Shown: in pieces, positions 1 to 8,978 of the stretch
Layout: each line of letters starts with the position of its first letter
Numbering within the stretch: the stretch's first letter is position 1
Assembly: GCF_000300815.1 (NCBI RefSeq)
Contig: NZ_AMRX01000007.1
Span: 434,001 to 498,000 of the forward strand
Length of the DNA stretch: 64,000 nucleotides
From: Gayadomonas joobiniege G7
GTDB lineage: Bacteria; Pseudomonadota; Gammaproteobacteria; Enterobacterales; Alteromonadaceae
Reading direction: 5' to 3'
Position numbers and translations under genes: made by a program
The notes under the pieces: generated by a model
What the model was told of the DNA's origin: nothing
The model's input: the letters and a program-made list of their open reading frames with translations, nothing else
The model's database searches: none

Positions 1-3000
1 GATGTGCGGCCGGCCTTCAGAGACTTTATTGACGATACGTGCGTCAATACCAGCTCCCGCTAATAACACGGCTGTGCCTTTGGTTGCATCAATTTTATAA
101 CCGATCTTAACCAACTGCTGGGCAAGCTCAACCACTCGCTTTTTATCACTTTCGCGAACAGATAATAATACTCGACCCGCTTTAGGCACTGAATCACCAG
201 CGCCTAAACGTGCTTTAGCAAAGGCATCTGCAAAGTTATCACCAATTCCCATCACTTCACCGGTTGAGCGCATTTCAGGGCCTAAGATAGGATCCACACC
301 TGGGAATTTATTAAACGGAATAACAACTTCTTTAACCGAATAATAAGGTGGGATCACTTCTTTTGTGAAGTTTTGTGCCTGTAAGCTCTGACCAACCATA
401 ACGCGCGCAGCCACTTTAGCTAAAGGGATGCCGGTTGCTTTAGAAACAAATGGAACTGTCCTAGCAGCCCTAGGGTTGACTTCAATCAGATAAATTTCGT
501 TATCTTTGACAGCAAACTGGGCATTCATCAAACCAACCACACCTAATTCAAAAGCCAATTTGCTCACCTGATCCCGCAAACCATCTTGGATTTCGGGACT
601 TAAAGTGTATGGCGGCAATGAACAGGCTGAATCACCCGAGTGAACACCAGCTTGCTCAATATGTTCCATAATGCCGCCAATTACAACTTGCTCACCGTCA
701 CAGATAGCATCAATATCAACTTCTACCGCGTCATCTAAGAAGTGGTCTAATAAAACAGGAGAATCGTTAGAAACTTTCACGGCTTCATTTAAATAACGTT
801 TTAAGTCATTTAAATCATAAACAATTTCCATTGCACGGCCACCCAAAACATAAGAAGGGCGCACAACCAAAGGAAAGCCAATATCACTCGCTTTTTCAAG
901 CGCTTCTTGCATGGTTTTCACTGTCGCATTAGCGGGCTGTTTTAACCCCAAACGTTCAATAGCTTGTTGGAAACGCTCACGATCTTCTGCACGGTCAATC
1001 GCATCTGGCGATGTCCCGATAACAGGCACCCCGTTTGCTTCTAATTCTCGAGCCAATTTTAAAGGTGTCTGCCCGCCGTACTGAACGATGACCCCTTTTG
1101 GTTTTTCGATACGAACAATTTCTAAAACGTCTTCTAAGGTGACAGGCTCAAAGTATAAACGGTCTGAGGTGTCATAATCAGTTGAAACCGTTTCTGGGTT
1201 ACAGTTAACCATGATGGTTTCATAACCGTCTTCGCGCAGTGCCATGGCTGCATGCACACAGCAATAATCAAATTCGATGCCTTGACCAATACGGTTCGGA
1301 CCACCACCTAAAACGATAATTTTATCTTTGTCAGTGGTTTGGGCTTCGCACTCTTCATCATAGCTTGAATACATATATGCCGTTGACGTCGAAAATTCTG
1401 CGGCACAGGTATCCACTCTCTTATACACAGGGAAGATTTCAAACTGTTGGCGTTTTTTACGCACTTCTGCTTCAGCCACACCAATTAAATCGGCAATCCG
1501 ACTGTCGGCAAAACCTTTGCGTTTAAGGCTATATAAAAATTCTTTAGTTAACCCAGACATGCCTTTTTCAGCAACATCTTTTTCGGCTAACACTAAATCT
1601 TCAATCTGTACTAGGAACCAAGGATCAACTTTCGTAATGGCAAATACTTCATCGACAGTCCAACCGGCTCTAAAAGCGTCTGCGATATACCAAATACGCT
1701 CTGCGCCTGGCTCTTTTAATTCGTGACGCAAGTGTGCTTCTGCATCAGAATCCGACCAATCAACGATTGGGTCTAAGCCATTTACGCCAGTTTCTAAGCC
1801 ACGTAATGCTTTTTGTAATGATTCTTGCTGGTTACGACCTATCGCCATGACTTCGCCAACAGACTTCATTTGAGTCGTTAAACGATTATTGGCACCAGCA
1901 AACTTTTCAAAGTTAAATCTTGGAACCTTAGTCACAACATAATCTATTGACGGTTCGAATGATGCCGGCGTTTTGCCTCCGGTTATGTCATTATCTAACT
2001 CATCTAAGGTATAACCGACCGCAAGTTTAGCTGCGATTTTAGCAATTGGAAAACCCGTCGCTTTTGACGCTAATGCCGATGAACGAGAAACCCTAGGATT
2101 CATCTCGATAATCACCATACGTCCATCCGCTGGGTTGATACCAAACTGAACGTTTGAACCACCAGTTTCAACACCTATCTCACGCAGTACTGCCATCGAG
2201 GCATTTCGCATGATTTGATATTCTTTGTCTGTCAGTGTTTGAGCAGGGGCAACGGTAATAGAGTCACCGGTATGAACCCCCATAGGGTCAAAGTTTTCGA
2301 TTGCACAAACAATGATACAGTTGTCGTTTTTATCACGAACAACTTCCATTTCATATTCTTTCCAACCGATCAATGACTCATCAATCAACAGCTCATTGGT
2401 TGGAGATAAATCTAACCCGCGGGTACAGATTTCTTCAAACTCTTCGATATTGTAAGCAATACCACCACCTGAGCCACCCATGGTGAATGAAGGACGGATA
2501 ATGCATGGAAACCCAATTCTAGTTAGAACGTCAAGTGCTTCATCCATACTGTGAGCAATTTCAGCGCGGGGCGTTTCTAACCCAATCGCTTTCATTGCTT
2601 TGTCAAATCTGTCTCTATCTTCAGCTTTATCGATGGCGTCTGCTGTTGCCCCAATAAGCTCACAACCAAATTTGTCTAACACACCATGTTTATCTAAATC
2701 CAGTGCACAGTTCAATGCGGTTTGCCCACCCATAGTTGGCAAAACAGCGTCTGGGCGCTCTTCTTCGATAATTTTGGCAACAACTTCCCAATGAATTGGC
2801 TCGATATAAGTTGCATCCGCCATTTCAGGATCTGTCATTATGGTTGCTGGGTTAGAGTTTACCAAGATCACACGGTAGCCTTCCTCACGCAGAGCTTTAC
2901 AGGCTTGTGTACCAGAATAGTCAAACTCACAGGCTTGGCCGATAACGATCGGGCCAGCACCTAAAATTAATATACTTTTTAAATCTGTACGTTTTGGCAT
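1..3000 (-). CDS. carB: carbamoyl-phosphate synthase large subunit, partial (C-terminus outside window)
   Basis: Makes carbamoyl phosphate from bicarbonate, ATP and ammonia delivered by CarA, feeding arginine and pyrimidine synthesis in the cytoplasm. The reading frame opens at 3000 with [17 protein letters not shown] and stays open to base 1, giving 1000 codons. The family is usually about 1070 residues, so roughly the last 70 (end of the allosteric MGS-like domain) lie outside the window. The N-terminus shows the glycine-rich [17 protein letters not shown] segment of the first carboxy-phosphate domain, and both ATP-grasp halves are present. It begins 25 bp after the carA stop, so the two are co-transcribed. 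Confidence 0.97.
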   Translation of the reverse strand, partial: MPKRTDLKSILILGAGPIVIGQACEFDYSGTQACKALREEGYRVILVNSNPATIMTDPEMADATYIEPIHWEVVAKIIEEERPDAVLPTMGGQTALNCALDLDKHGVLDKFGCELIGATADAIDKAEDRDRFDKAMKAIGLETPRAEIAHSMDEALDVLTRIGFPCIIRPSFTMGGSGGGIAYNIEEFEEICTRGLDLSPTNELLIDESLIGWKEYEMEVVRDKNDNCIIVCAIENFDPMGVHTGDSITVAPAQTLTDKEYQIMRNASMAVLREIGVETGGSNVQFGINPADGRMVIIEMNPRVSRSSALASKATGFPIAKIAAKLAVGYTLDELDNDITGGKTPASFEPSIDYVVTKVPRFNFEKFAGANNRLTTQMKSVGEVMAIGRNQQESLQKALRGLETGVNGLDPIVDWSDSDAEAHLRHELKEPGAERIWYIADAFRAGWTVDEVFAITKVDPWFLVQIEDLVLAEKDVAEKGMSGLTKEFLYSLKRKGFADSRIADLIGVAEAEVRKKRQQFEIFPVYKRVDTCAAEFSTSTAYMYSSYDEECEAQTTDKDKIIVLGGGPNRIGQGIEFDYCCVHAAMALREDGYETIMVNCNPETVSTDYDTSDRLYFEPVTLEDVLEIVRIEKPKGVIVQYGGQTPLKLARELEANGVPVIGTSPDAIDRAEDRERFQQAIERLGLKQPANATVKTMQEALEKASDIGFPLVVRPSYVLGGRAMEIVYDLNDLKRYLNEAVKVSNDSPVLLDHFLDDAVEVDIDAICDGEQVVIGGIMEHIEQAGVHSGDSACSLPPYTLSPEIQDGLRDQVSKLAFELGVVGLMNAQFAVKDNEIYLIEVNPRAARTVPFVSKATGIPLAKVAARVMVGQSLQAQNFTKEVIPPYYSVKEVVIPFNKFPGVDPILGPEMRSTGEVMGIGDNFADAFAKARLGAGDSVPKAGRVLLSVRESDKKRVVELAQQLVKIGYKIDATKGTAVLLAGAGIDARIVNKVSEGRPHI

Positions 3001-3025
3001 CGGATAATTCTCTGTCTGGCTAAAT

Positions 3026-4153
3026 TTAGTTTGACTTGGCAGCTTGCATTAGCTCGATAAAATGATCGAACAAGTCTGCCGCTTCATGAGGGCCCGGGCT
3101 CGCTTCAGGGTGTCCCTGGAAACTAAAGGCCGGTTTATCCGTTCGGTGAATACCTTGCAATGAGCCATCAAACAACGACTTATGAGTCGCTTTTAGGTTG
3201 TCCGGCAAGGTTTTTTCGTCCACCGCAAAACCATGGTTTTGACTGGTGATCATCACCACACCCGACTCTAAATCTTGCACTGGGTGGTTGGCACCATGGT
3301 GACCAAACTTCATTTTTTCTGTTTTTGCACCACTGGCTAATGCCAATAACTGATGGCCTAAACAAATGCCGAATACTGGAATATCCGTCGTTAAAATTTC
3401 TTTGATGGCAGTAATTGCATAATCACATGGTTCAGGATCACCCGGACCATTAGATAAAAAGATCCCATCAGGCTGCATCGCTAACACTTCGCTCGCAGGC
3501 GTTTGAGCCGGCACTACGGTTAGTTGACAGCCACGATCAGCTAACATACGTAAAATATTACGTTTAACACCAAAATCATAAGCAACCACTTTAAATGTGT
3601 CAGCATTCGCATTCTTATGCCCTTTACCTAACTGCCAAGTGCCTTCCGTCCATTGGTAAGTTTCTTTTGCTGAAGCTTCTTTGGCTAAGTCTAATCCTTT
3701 TAAACCAGGAAAGTCTTTTGCTGCTTGCAATGCTTTTTCTGCATCATCGCCAACTAAAATAGTGCCGTTTTGGGCACCTTTTTCGCGTAAGATACGCGTT
3801 AATCGACGAGTATCAATATCAGCAATTGCACAAACATTACGAGACTTAAGGTAATCAGACAAACTAGCCTGATTGCGGAAGTTAGAGGCTAATAGTGGAT
3901 AATCACGAATAATTAGGCCTTTTGCCCAAATTTCACTCGACTCTTCGTCTTCGCTATTCGTTCCAGTATTACCAATATGTGGATAAGTTAATGTGACAAT
4001 CTGTCCGGCATATGAGGGATCAGTTAGAATTTCCTGATAACCCGTCATCGAAGTATTAAAAACAACTTCCCCTACAGACATACCTTCAGCACCAATAGAA
4101 GTGCCTTTAAACACAGTACCATCTTCAAGTACTAACAAGGCAGTTTCAGCCAA
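3026..4153 (-). CDS. carA: carbamoyl-phosphate synthase small subunit (glutaminase)
   Basis: Hydrolyses glutamine and passes ammonia to CarB. The protein is 375 residues, normal for the family. The class I glutamine amidotransferase triad is visible: Cys264 in GICLGHQ, and His348 with Glu350 in GHPEAS. The start codon is TTG, chosen because a strong AGGAGG Shine-Dalgarno lies five bases upstream and the N-terminus [12 protein letters not shown] is typical. It is first in carAB and lies downstream of dapB in the order known from enterobacteria. Its 208-bp leader contains a terminator-like hairpin ending about 20 bases before the start, preceded by a short reading frame. Confidence 0.97.
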   Translation of the reverse strand: MAETALLVLEDGTVFKGTSIGAEGMSVGEVVFNTSMTGYQEILTDPSYAGQIVTLTYPHIGNTGTNSEDEESSEIWAKGLIIRDYPLLASNFRNQASLSDYLKSRNVCAIADIDTRRLTRILREKGAQNGTILVGDDAEKALQAAKDFPGLKGLDLAKEASAKETYQWTEGTWQLGKGHKNANADTFKVVAYDFGVKRNILRMLADRGCQLTVVPAQTPASEVLAMQPDGIFLSNGPGDPEPCDYAITAIKEILTTDIPVFGICLGHQLLALASGAKTEKMKFGHHGANHPVQDLESGVVMITSQNHGFAVDEKTLPDNLKATHKSLFDGSLQGIHRTDKPAFSFQGHPEASPGPHEAADLFDHFIELMQAAKSN

Positions 4154-4171
4154 AACGACCTCCTGAACATT

Positions 4172-4205
4172 AAAAAACGGGAGCTATTAATAACAGCCAC
4201 CCGTT
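4172..4205 (-). terminator. putative attenuator hairpin in the carAB leader
   Basis: On the minus strand AACGGG (4205-4200) pairs with CCCGTT (4181-4176), and an inner GCT pairs with AGC, around an AT-rich loop. Six T residues follow (4177-4172). This has the form of a Rho-independent terminator. Only about 20 bases carrying the carA ribosome-binding site separate it from the carA start, which leaves no room for a promoter in between. Transcription of carAB must therefore cross it, which suggests attenuation. The alternative is a leaky terminator for dapB. Confidence 0.6.
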
Positions 4206-4206
4206 C

Positions 4207-4302
4207 TCAGAAATCTTGAAATGCGATCTTAAATCGCTGCGCGTAAATCTTGCCTATTTTATACGATTTATTCTCAAATGACCAGACGATTTTAAAAAAC
4301 AT
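4207..4302 (-). CDS. putative 31-residue leader peptide upstream of carA
   Basis: An ATG at 4302 opens a 31-codon frame beginning Met-Phe-Phe-Lys, with a run of six T in codons 2-3 and further Phe codons at 9, 24, 28 and 31. Its TGA stop (4209-4207) lies one base before the terminator hairpin, so a ribosome finishing it would cover the hairpin. That is the geometry of pyrBI-type attenuation. Against it: the Shine-Dalgarno is weak, and a TATAAA-like element inside the frame (around 4261-4266) could be a -10 box placing the transcript start downstream of the ATG. Confidence 0.35.
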   Translation of the reverse strand: MFFKIVWSFENKSYKIGKIYAQRFKIAFQDF

Positions 4303-4361
4303 TGAAAAATACGCCGTTAACGCCAAAAAACAAACAAAACAGGTAAAAATCAATGTTTTGT

Positions 4362-5165
4362 TTAATCAGCCAAGGCTAAAACATCTTGCATGTTATACAA
4401 ACCAACTGGTTTATTAACAAGCCAATCTGCCGCTCTTACTGCGCCTTTCGCAAAGGTTAAGCGGCTTGACGCTTTGTGCGTTATTTCGATGCGTTCTCCA
4501 ATGTCAGCAAACATCACTGTATGCTCTCCCACTATGTCACCGGCCCGCACTGTTGCAAAGCCAATTTCATCTTTACTACGCTCTCCGGTGATCCCTTCAC
4601 GAGCATAAACAGCATGTTTATCCAGGTCTCGCCCTAATGTATCCGCTATTACTTGACCAAGCGCCAATGCAGTGCCTGATGGGGCATCTTTTTTAAACCT
4701 ATGGTGTGCCTCCCAAATTTCAATGTCAGAATGCTCACCCATCACTTTTGCGGCGGTTTGCAATAGTTTAAATAATAAATTCACCCCGACACTCATATTG
4801 GCAGCAAAAACAACCGGAATTTTAGTTGCCGCTTGATCGATTAAAGCGAGTTGCGCTTTATCAAAACCCGTGGTACCTATTACAATTGCTTTATTGTTCT
4901 CAACACACCAGTTTAAATTTTCGATACTGGCGGCCGGTAATGTAAAATCAATATATACGTCTGCTTCAGCTGCTGCGTTGGTTTGCTCAGTGGCGGTGAG
5001 CCCTAACTGACCTATACCGGCAATTTCACCGCAGTCGATCCCAGCAAAAGGACTACCTTGGCGAACCAAAGCTTGGCCAAGCTCTGTTTGCTCATTTTGC
5101 TGTGTTGCTTCAATTAGCACTCGGCCCATACGGCCATTCGCGCCAAAAATACCTACTTTAATCAT
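4362..5165 (-). CDS. dapB: 4-hydroxy-tetrahydrodipicolinate reductase
   Basis: Reduces the DapA product with NAD(P)H in the lysine and meso-diaminopimelate pathway, which supplies peptidoglycan. The protein is 267 residues, as usual. The N-terminal Rossmann motif GANGRMG is at residues 8-14. The catalytic region [13 protein letters not shown], with the His-His pair and the substrate-binding SGTA, lies near residue 155. It is upstream of carAB in the same direction but separated by 208 bp, so it may be transcribed separately. Its pathway partner dapA is at about 42 kb. Confidence 0.96.
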   Translation of the reverse strand: MIKVGIFGANGRMGRVLIEATQQNEQTELGQALVRQGSPFAGIDCGEIAGIGQLGLTATEQTNAAAEADVYIDFTLPAASIENLNWCVENNKAIVIGTTGFDKAQLALIDQAATKIPVVFAANMSVGVNLLFKLLQTAAKVMGEHSDIEIWEAHHRFKKDAPSGTALALGQVIADTLGRDLDKHAVYAREGITGERSKDEIGFATVRAGDIVGEHTVMFADIGERIEITHKASSRLTFAKGAVRAADWLVNKPVGLYNMQDVLALAD

Positions 5166-5221
5166 AAAATTTTACCTGCTAACTGTTTTTCGCGGCATTG
5201 TAGTCTGAGCAGCGATTGCAT

Positions 5222-5830
5222 TCAAACTTCTGGCATAATAATTTCGCCTAAACTGGCAAATTCACCGGCCCCCAATCGAGCTAATGGGTTCAACGCTAGG
5301 CTATTCACTTTATTTCTTTGTTTATCGTCTTTATACATCAGCTTGTCATTTATATAAGCCTGTATTATTTGCATATACACAAGTGTTTGTGGCTGCTCTC
5401 CAATCGTATCCAATTTATAAAGCTCACAGGCAAATGCCACTGGGCACGCGGCTACCCGAGGCAAGCTAAAACCGTCAAAGTCAGTGAGCTCAAGTTTGCA
5501 TAAATCAACTTCAGATTGATCTGGCGGGATCGGCTGAGCTGAGTCTTGCACTTGCTGGACCAGGTCTGCAGAGGCAATATGAATTACAGCTTTTTGAGTT
5601 CGCTCAACATTTGCCACTGAATCTTTTTTTTCACCACTCTTTCGCTTGCCAGCGGAATACATTAATAACGGCGGTGCAGAGCAGATGGCATTAAAAAAAG
5701 AATAGGGTGCTAAATTGTACCCCCCGGTTTCATGTTCACTTAATACCCAAGCTATCGGCCGCGGTACTATCATTTGAGTCATCGCAAAATAAGCTTGCGG
5801 TGACGATAATTTAGAAAAATCTAACTGCAT
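5222..5830 (-). CDS. flavin reductase family protein
   Basis: A 202-residue protein of the FMN-binding split-barrel flavin reductase (flavoredoxin-like) family. The motif MIVPRPIAWVLSE near residue 20 and the following NLAPYSFFNAICSAPPLL segment form the usual FMN-binding region. The likely role is NAD(P)H- or ferredoxin-dependent flavin reduction, but the partner is unknown. It has a good AAGGAA ribosome-binding site, stands alone between dapB and tcdA, and is divergent from tcdA with an 83-bp gap that must hold both promoters. The specific substrate cannot be named from sequence. Confidence 0.85.
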   Translation of the reverse strand: MQLDFSKLSSPQAYFAMTQMIVPRPIAWVLSEHETGGYNLAPYSFFNAICSAPPLLMYSAGKRKSGEKKDSVANVERTQKAVIHIASADLVQQVQDSAQPIPPDQSEVDLCKLELTDFDGFSLPRVAACPVAFACELYKLDTIGEQPQTLVYMQIIQAYINDKLMYKDDKQRNKVNSLALNPLARLGAGEFASLGEIIMPEV

Positions 5831-5913
5831 AATAATTCCTTTCCGGTAAAGTACCTGATTATTTAAAAACTAATGTATAATGGACGGCTTTATAAACTCA
5901 AGTCAGAGGTCGT

Positions 5914-6699
5914 ATGCGGGCAGATAATTTTTCAAATAAATTTGGCGGTACAGCCAGACTTTACGGCGAACCTGGTCTAAAAACATTAGCCGAGTCGCAT
6001 GTCGCTGTGGTTGGTTTAGGCGGGGTCGGCAGTTGGGCAGCCGAAGCACTGGCCCGCAGTGCTATTGGAAAAATTAGCTTATTTGATTTAGACGATATTT
6101 GTGTCTCTAATACAAACCGTCAAATTCACGCAGTTAGCGGCAGTTATGGGCAAAGTAAATGTGCTGCGATGGCGACTCGAATTCAGTTAATTAATGCCGA
6201 CTGCCAAATTTTTGCAATTGAAGATTTTGTGACTGCAGAAACAGTTCGCGAATACATCACGACCGAATTTGATTATGTGATAGATGCGACTGACAGTGTC
6301 GCCTGTAAAGCAGCTATGATAGCGCACTGTAAACGAAATAAAATTAAAATGGTGACCGTTGGTGGTGCCGGTGGCCAGCTTGATCCCAGTCAAATTCAGA
6401 TCGGTGATTTGGCTAAAACAATCCAGGATCCCCTCTTGGCTAAGGTTCGTAATACACTCAGACGTGAGTATGGATTTTCTCGTAATCCCAAACGCAAATT
6501 TTCAATAGATGCTGTCTACTCGTTAGAGCAACTAAAGTACCCTACCAACGATGGTGGCACATGTTTAGCTAAACCAGAAATGCAAGGCGGCAGTGGTTTG
6601 GATTGTGCAACTGGGTTTGGCGCTGGTGTGGTGGTCACAGGGACTTTTGGTTTTTTTGCAGCTTCGTTAGCAATAAAACGTCTAACGCAACATATATGA
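5914..6699 (+). CDS. tcdA: tRNA threonylcarbamoyladenosine dehydratase (TcdA/CsdL)
   Basis: ATP-dependent enzyme of the E1/ThiF fold that cyclises t6A37 to ct6A in ANN-decoding tRNAs. The protein is 261 residues. The nucleotide-binding motif VVGLGGVGSWAAEALARS lies near residue 32, followed by DLDDICVSNTNRQ, the adenylation-site Asp/Asn/Arg signature typical of TcdA. The start is preceded by AGAGG. It stands alone, and the usual csdAE partners are not next to it. The assignment is by family resemblance and is strong. Confidence 0.93.
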   Translation: MRADNFSNKFGGTARLYGEPGLKTLAESHVAVVGLGGVGSWAAEALARSAIGKISLFDLDDICVSNTNRQIHAVSGSYGQSKCAAMATRIQLINADCQIFAIEDFVTAETVREYITTEFDYVIDATDSVACKAAMIAHCKRNKIKMVTVGGAGGQLDPSQIQIGDLAKTIQDPLLAKVRNTLRREYGFSRNPKRKFSIDAVYSLEQLKYPTNDGGTCLAKPEMQGGSGLDCATGFGAGVVVTGTFGFFAASLAIKRLTQHI

Positions 6700-6747
6700 A
6701 ACACAATTTAAAATTTAATTTGCACTATTACAACATTTAAGGCTAAA

Positions 6748-6782
6748 TTACACCTAACATAATAAAATCATGTGAGGTGTAA
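6748..6782 (+). promoter_or_regulatory. inverted repeat that could sequester the ribosome-binding site of the symporter small subunit
   Basis: TTACACCT (6748-6755) pairs with AGGTGTAA (6775-6782), and an inner ACAT pairs with ATGT, giving about 12 pairs with one mismatch. The right arm contains the Shine-Dalgarno GAGGTG and ends directly at the ATG at 6783. If it folds in mRNA, translation initiation of the symporter operon would be blocked. The structure is seen in sequence only. Confidence 0.4.
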
Positions 6783-7061
6783 ATGGCTGCAAACAATCAC
6801 TCCCTTTCAGCCGCTTATTGGCGAGCTAACCTAAAAATTCTGGCAATTTGTTTATTCTTTTGGTTTGCGGTGTCTTTTGGTTGCGGCATTTTATTGTTCG
6901 ACTTTTTAAATCAATGGCAAATCGGTGGTTATAAGCTGGGCTTTTGGTTTGCCCAACAAGGTTCTATTTATTGTTTTGTGGCATTGATTTTTATCTACGC
7001 ATATTGCATGAATAAGTTAGACGACAAATACAGTCTAAAAAACAAGCGCGAGGCACAATAA
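6783..7061 (+). CDS. DUF4212 small subunit of a sodium/solute symporter
   Basis: A 92-residue membrane protein with two predicted transmembrane segments (about 16-38 and 56-78) and a basic C-terminus. Small DUF4212 proteins are almost always encoded directly upstream of a VC_2705-type sodium/solute symporter, as here, with one base between the stop and the next ATG. The presumed role is as an accessory subunit of that carrier in the inner membrane. The substrate is not known; related carriers are annotated as acetate permeases. Confidence 0.9.
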   Translation: MAANNHSLSAAYWRANLKILAICLFFWFAVSFGCGILLFDFLNQWQIGGYKLGFWFAQQGSIYCFVALIFIYAYCMNKLDDKYSLKNKREAQ

Positions 7062-7062
7062 A

Positions 7063-8862
7063 ATGGAATTACAAACCCTCATTTATTTGGTCGTAGGGGC
7101 TACATTTTTAGTCTATATTGCAATTGCAATACTTACCCGCGCAACCAGCACGGGTGAATTTTATGTTGCTGGTAAAGGCATCCACCCATTTGCAAATGGT
7201 ATGGCAACGGCGGCCGATTGGATGTCTGCAGCATCGTTCATTTCGATGGCAGGTTTAATCGCTTTTATTGGTTATGACGCCTCAGCTTATTTAATGGGTT
7301 GGACTGGTGGTTACGTACTGCTCGCTCTGCTACTTGCCCCTTATTTGCGTAAATTTGGTAAGTTCACTGTGCCTGAATTTATCGGCGATCGTTTTTATTC
7401 ACGTACCGCTCGTATTGTCGCTGTTATCTGTTTAATTATTGCGTCAGTAACCTATGTGATCGGCCAAATGAAAGGCGTTGGAGTCGCTTTTAGTCGTTTT
7501 TTAGAAGTGGATTTTGAAATGGGCGTGTTAATTGGCATGTGTATCGTTTTTGTTTATGCCGTGTTAGGTGGCATGAAAGGCATCACTTACACTCAGATTG
7601 CCCAATATGTAATTTTAATTTTTGCTTATACGGTGCCTGCGGTATTTATTTCAATGCAATTGACTGGTGTTGCCTTACCTCAGTTAGGTTTAGGGGCCGA
7701 ACTGCAAACTACGTCAGGTGAAACAGTTTATTTATTAGATAAACTGGATGCAACATTAGCAGATCTTGGATTTGCGCAATTTACTGAACATAAAGGTTCA
7801 ACGATAAATTTATTTTTGCTGACCCTATCGTTAATGATAGGTACGGCTGGTTTACCGCACGTCATTATCCGCTTTTTTACCGTGCCTAACGTTAAAGCAG
7901 CAAGGAGCAGCGCCGGTTGGGCATTGGTATTCATTGCTATTTTATATACGACAGCCCCAGCAGTCGGTGGTATGTCTATGTTTAATCTTTTGAAAACAAT
8001 GCAGCCAGTGCAAACTGAGCAAAATACCTCAATAAGTTCGACCAGTACCTCTCAGTTGCCACCAGCCGCCTTAGATTATGAACAGCGGCCAGACTGGTTT
8101 AAAACCTGGGAAGCAACTGGGTTATTGGCGGTTGACGACAAAAACAATGATGGCCAAATTCAGTACTACAACGAAAACAATCCAGAGATGCAGGCTAAAG
8201 CGCAAATTTATGGTTGGGCGGGCAACGAGTTAGTCAAAGTTGACCGTGATATTATGGTTTTAGCAAACCCTGAAATTGCTAAACTACCCAATTGGGTAAT
8301 TGCGTTGGTTGCTGCGGGGGGCATAGCTGCGGCTTTATCGACAGCTGCGGGTTTATTACTAGCCATTTCTTCGGCCATTTCACATGATTTACTGAAAGGC
8401 ACTTTTATGCCAAATATAACTGAAAAAGCTGAACTAAATGCCGGGCGTTTAGCCATGATAGGGGCGATTGTGGTGGCTGGCTATTTGGGGATGAACCCGC
8501 CTGGTTTTGCCGCTCAAGTGGTGGCTCTCGCTTTTGGTCTTGCTGCGAGCTCTATCTTTCCAGCATTGATGATGGGGATCTTCAGCCGCCGTGTGAATAA
8601 ACAAGGGGCCATTGTCGGCATGTTAGCCGGTTTATTGAGCACGCTCATCTATATCTTCTGCTTCAAAGGCTTTTTCTTTATCCCTGGCACTGAGATATTT
8701 GCTGATAATGCAGACGAATGGCTGTTGGGTATTTCTCCGGAAGCTTTTGGCGCGGTTGGAGCCTTTATTAACTTTACCTTGGCATTTGTGATCTCTTATT
8801 TAGGTCGTGCACCTGAAGCAGATATCCAACAAATGATAGAGGGTATTCGGACGCCAGATTAG
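7063..8862 (+). CDS. sodium/solute symporter, VC_2705 (ActP-like) family
   Basis: A 599-residue polytopic inner-membrane carrier of the SSS family. The N-terminal FYVAGKGIHPFANGMATA segment and GGMKGITYTQ are characteristic, and many hydrophobic helices are visible. It probably imports a small carboxylate such as acetate with sodium. Between two helices (about residues 318-400) is a long hydrophilic insert containing DKNNDGQIQYYN at about 358-369, which resembles an EF-hand loop. It is coupled to the DUF4212 subunit. The signalling proteins (CBS/DUF294) often next to this pair are absent. Confidence 0.9.
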   Translation: MELQTLIYLVVGATFLVYIAIAILTRATSTGEFYVAGKGIHPFANGMATAADWMSAASFISMAGLIAFIGYDASAYLMGWTGGYVLLALLLAPYLRKFGKFTVPEFIGDRFYSRTARIVAVICLIIASVTYVIGQMKGVGVAFSRFLEVDFEMGVLIGMCIVFVYAVLGGMKGITYTQIAQYVILIFAYTVPAVFISMQLTGVALPQLGLGAELQTTSGETVYLLDKLDATLADLGFAQFTEHKGSTINLFLLTLSLMIGTAGLPHVIIRFFTVPNVKAARSSAGWALVFIAILYTTAPAVGGMSMFNLLKTMQPVQTEQNTSISSTSTSQLPPAALDYEQRPDWFKTWEATGLLAVDDKNNDGQIQYYNENNPEMQAKAQIYGWAGNELVKVDRDIMVLANPEIAKLPNWVIALVAAGGIAAALSTAAGLLLAISSAISHDLLKGTFMPNITEKAELNAGRLAMIGAIVVAGYLGMNPPGFAAQVVALAFGLAASSIFPALMMGIFSRRVNKQGAIVGMLAGLLSTLIYIFCFKGFFFIPGTEIFADNADEWLLGISPEAFGAVGAFINFTLAFVISYLGRAPEADIQQMIEGIRTPD

Positions 8863-8880
8863 GTGAGTCACATAAACATA

Positions 8881-8914
8881 AAATGCATACAATTATGATT
8901 TTTTGTATGCATTT
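8881..8914 (+). terminator. hairpin downstream of the symporter operon
   Basis: AAATGCATACAA (8881-8892) is followed by an AT-rich loop and the perfect complement TTGTATGCATTT (8903-8914). It lies 19 bp after the symporter stop and before the antiporter gene. The T-rich but interrupted tail makes it a moderate terminator candidate. Confidence 0.5.
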
Positions 8915-8978
8915 CTTAACAGATTCATTTTTATTGATTAAGCTTGGAGGAGTTTAATTAGTAAATTTTGAGTTTTGA

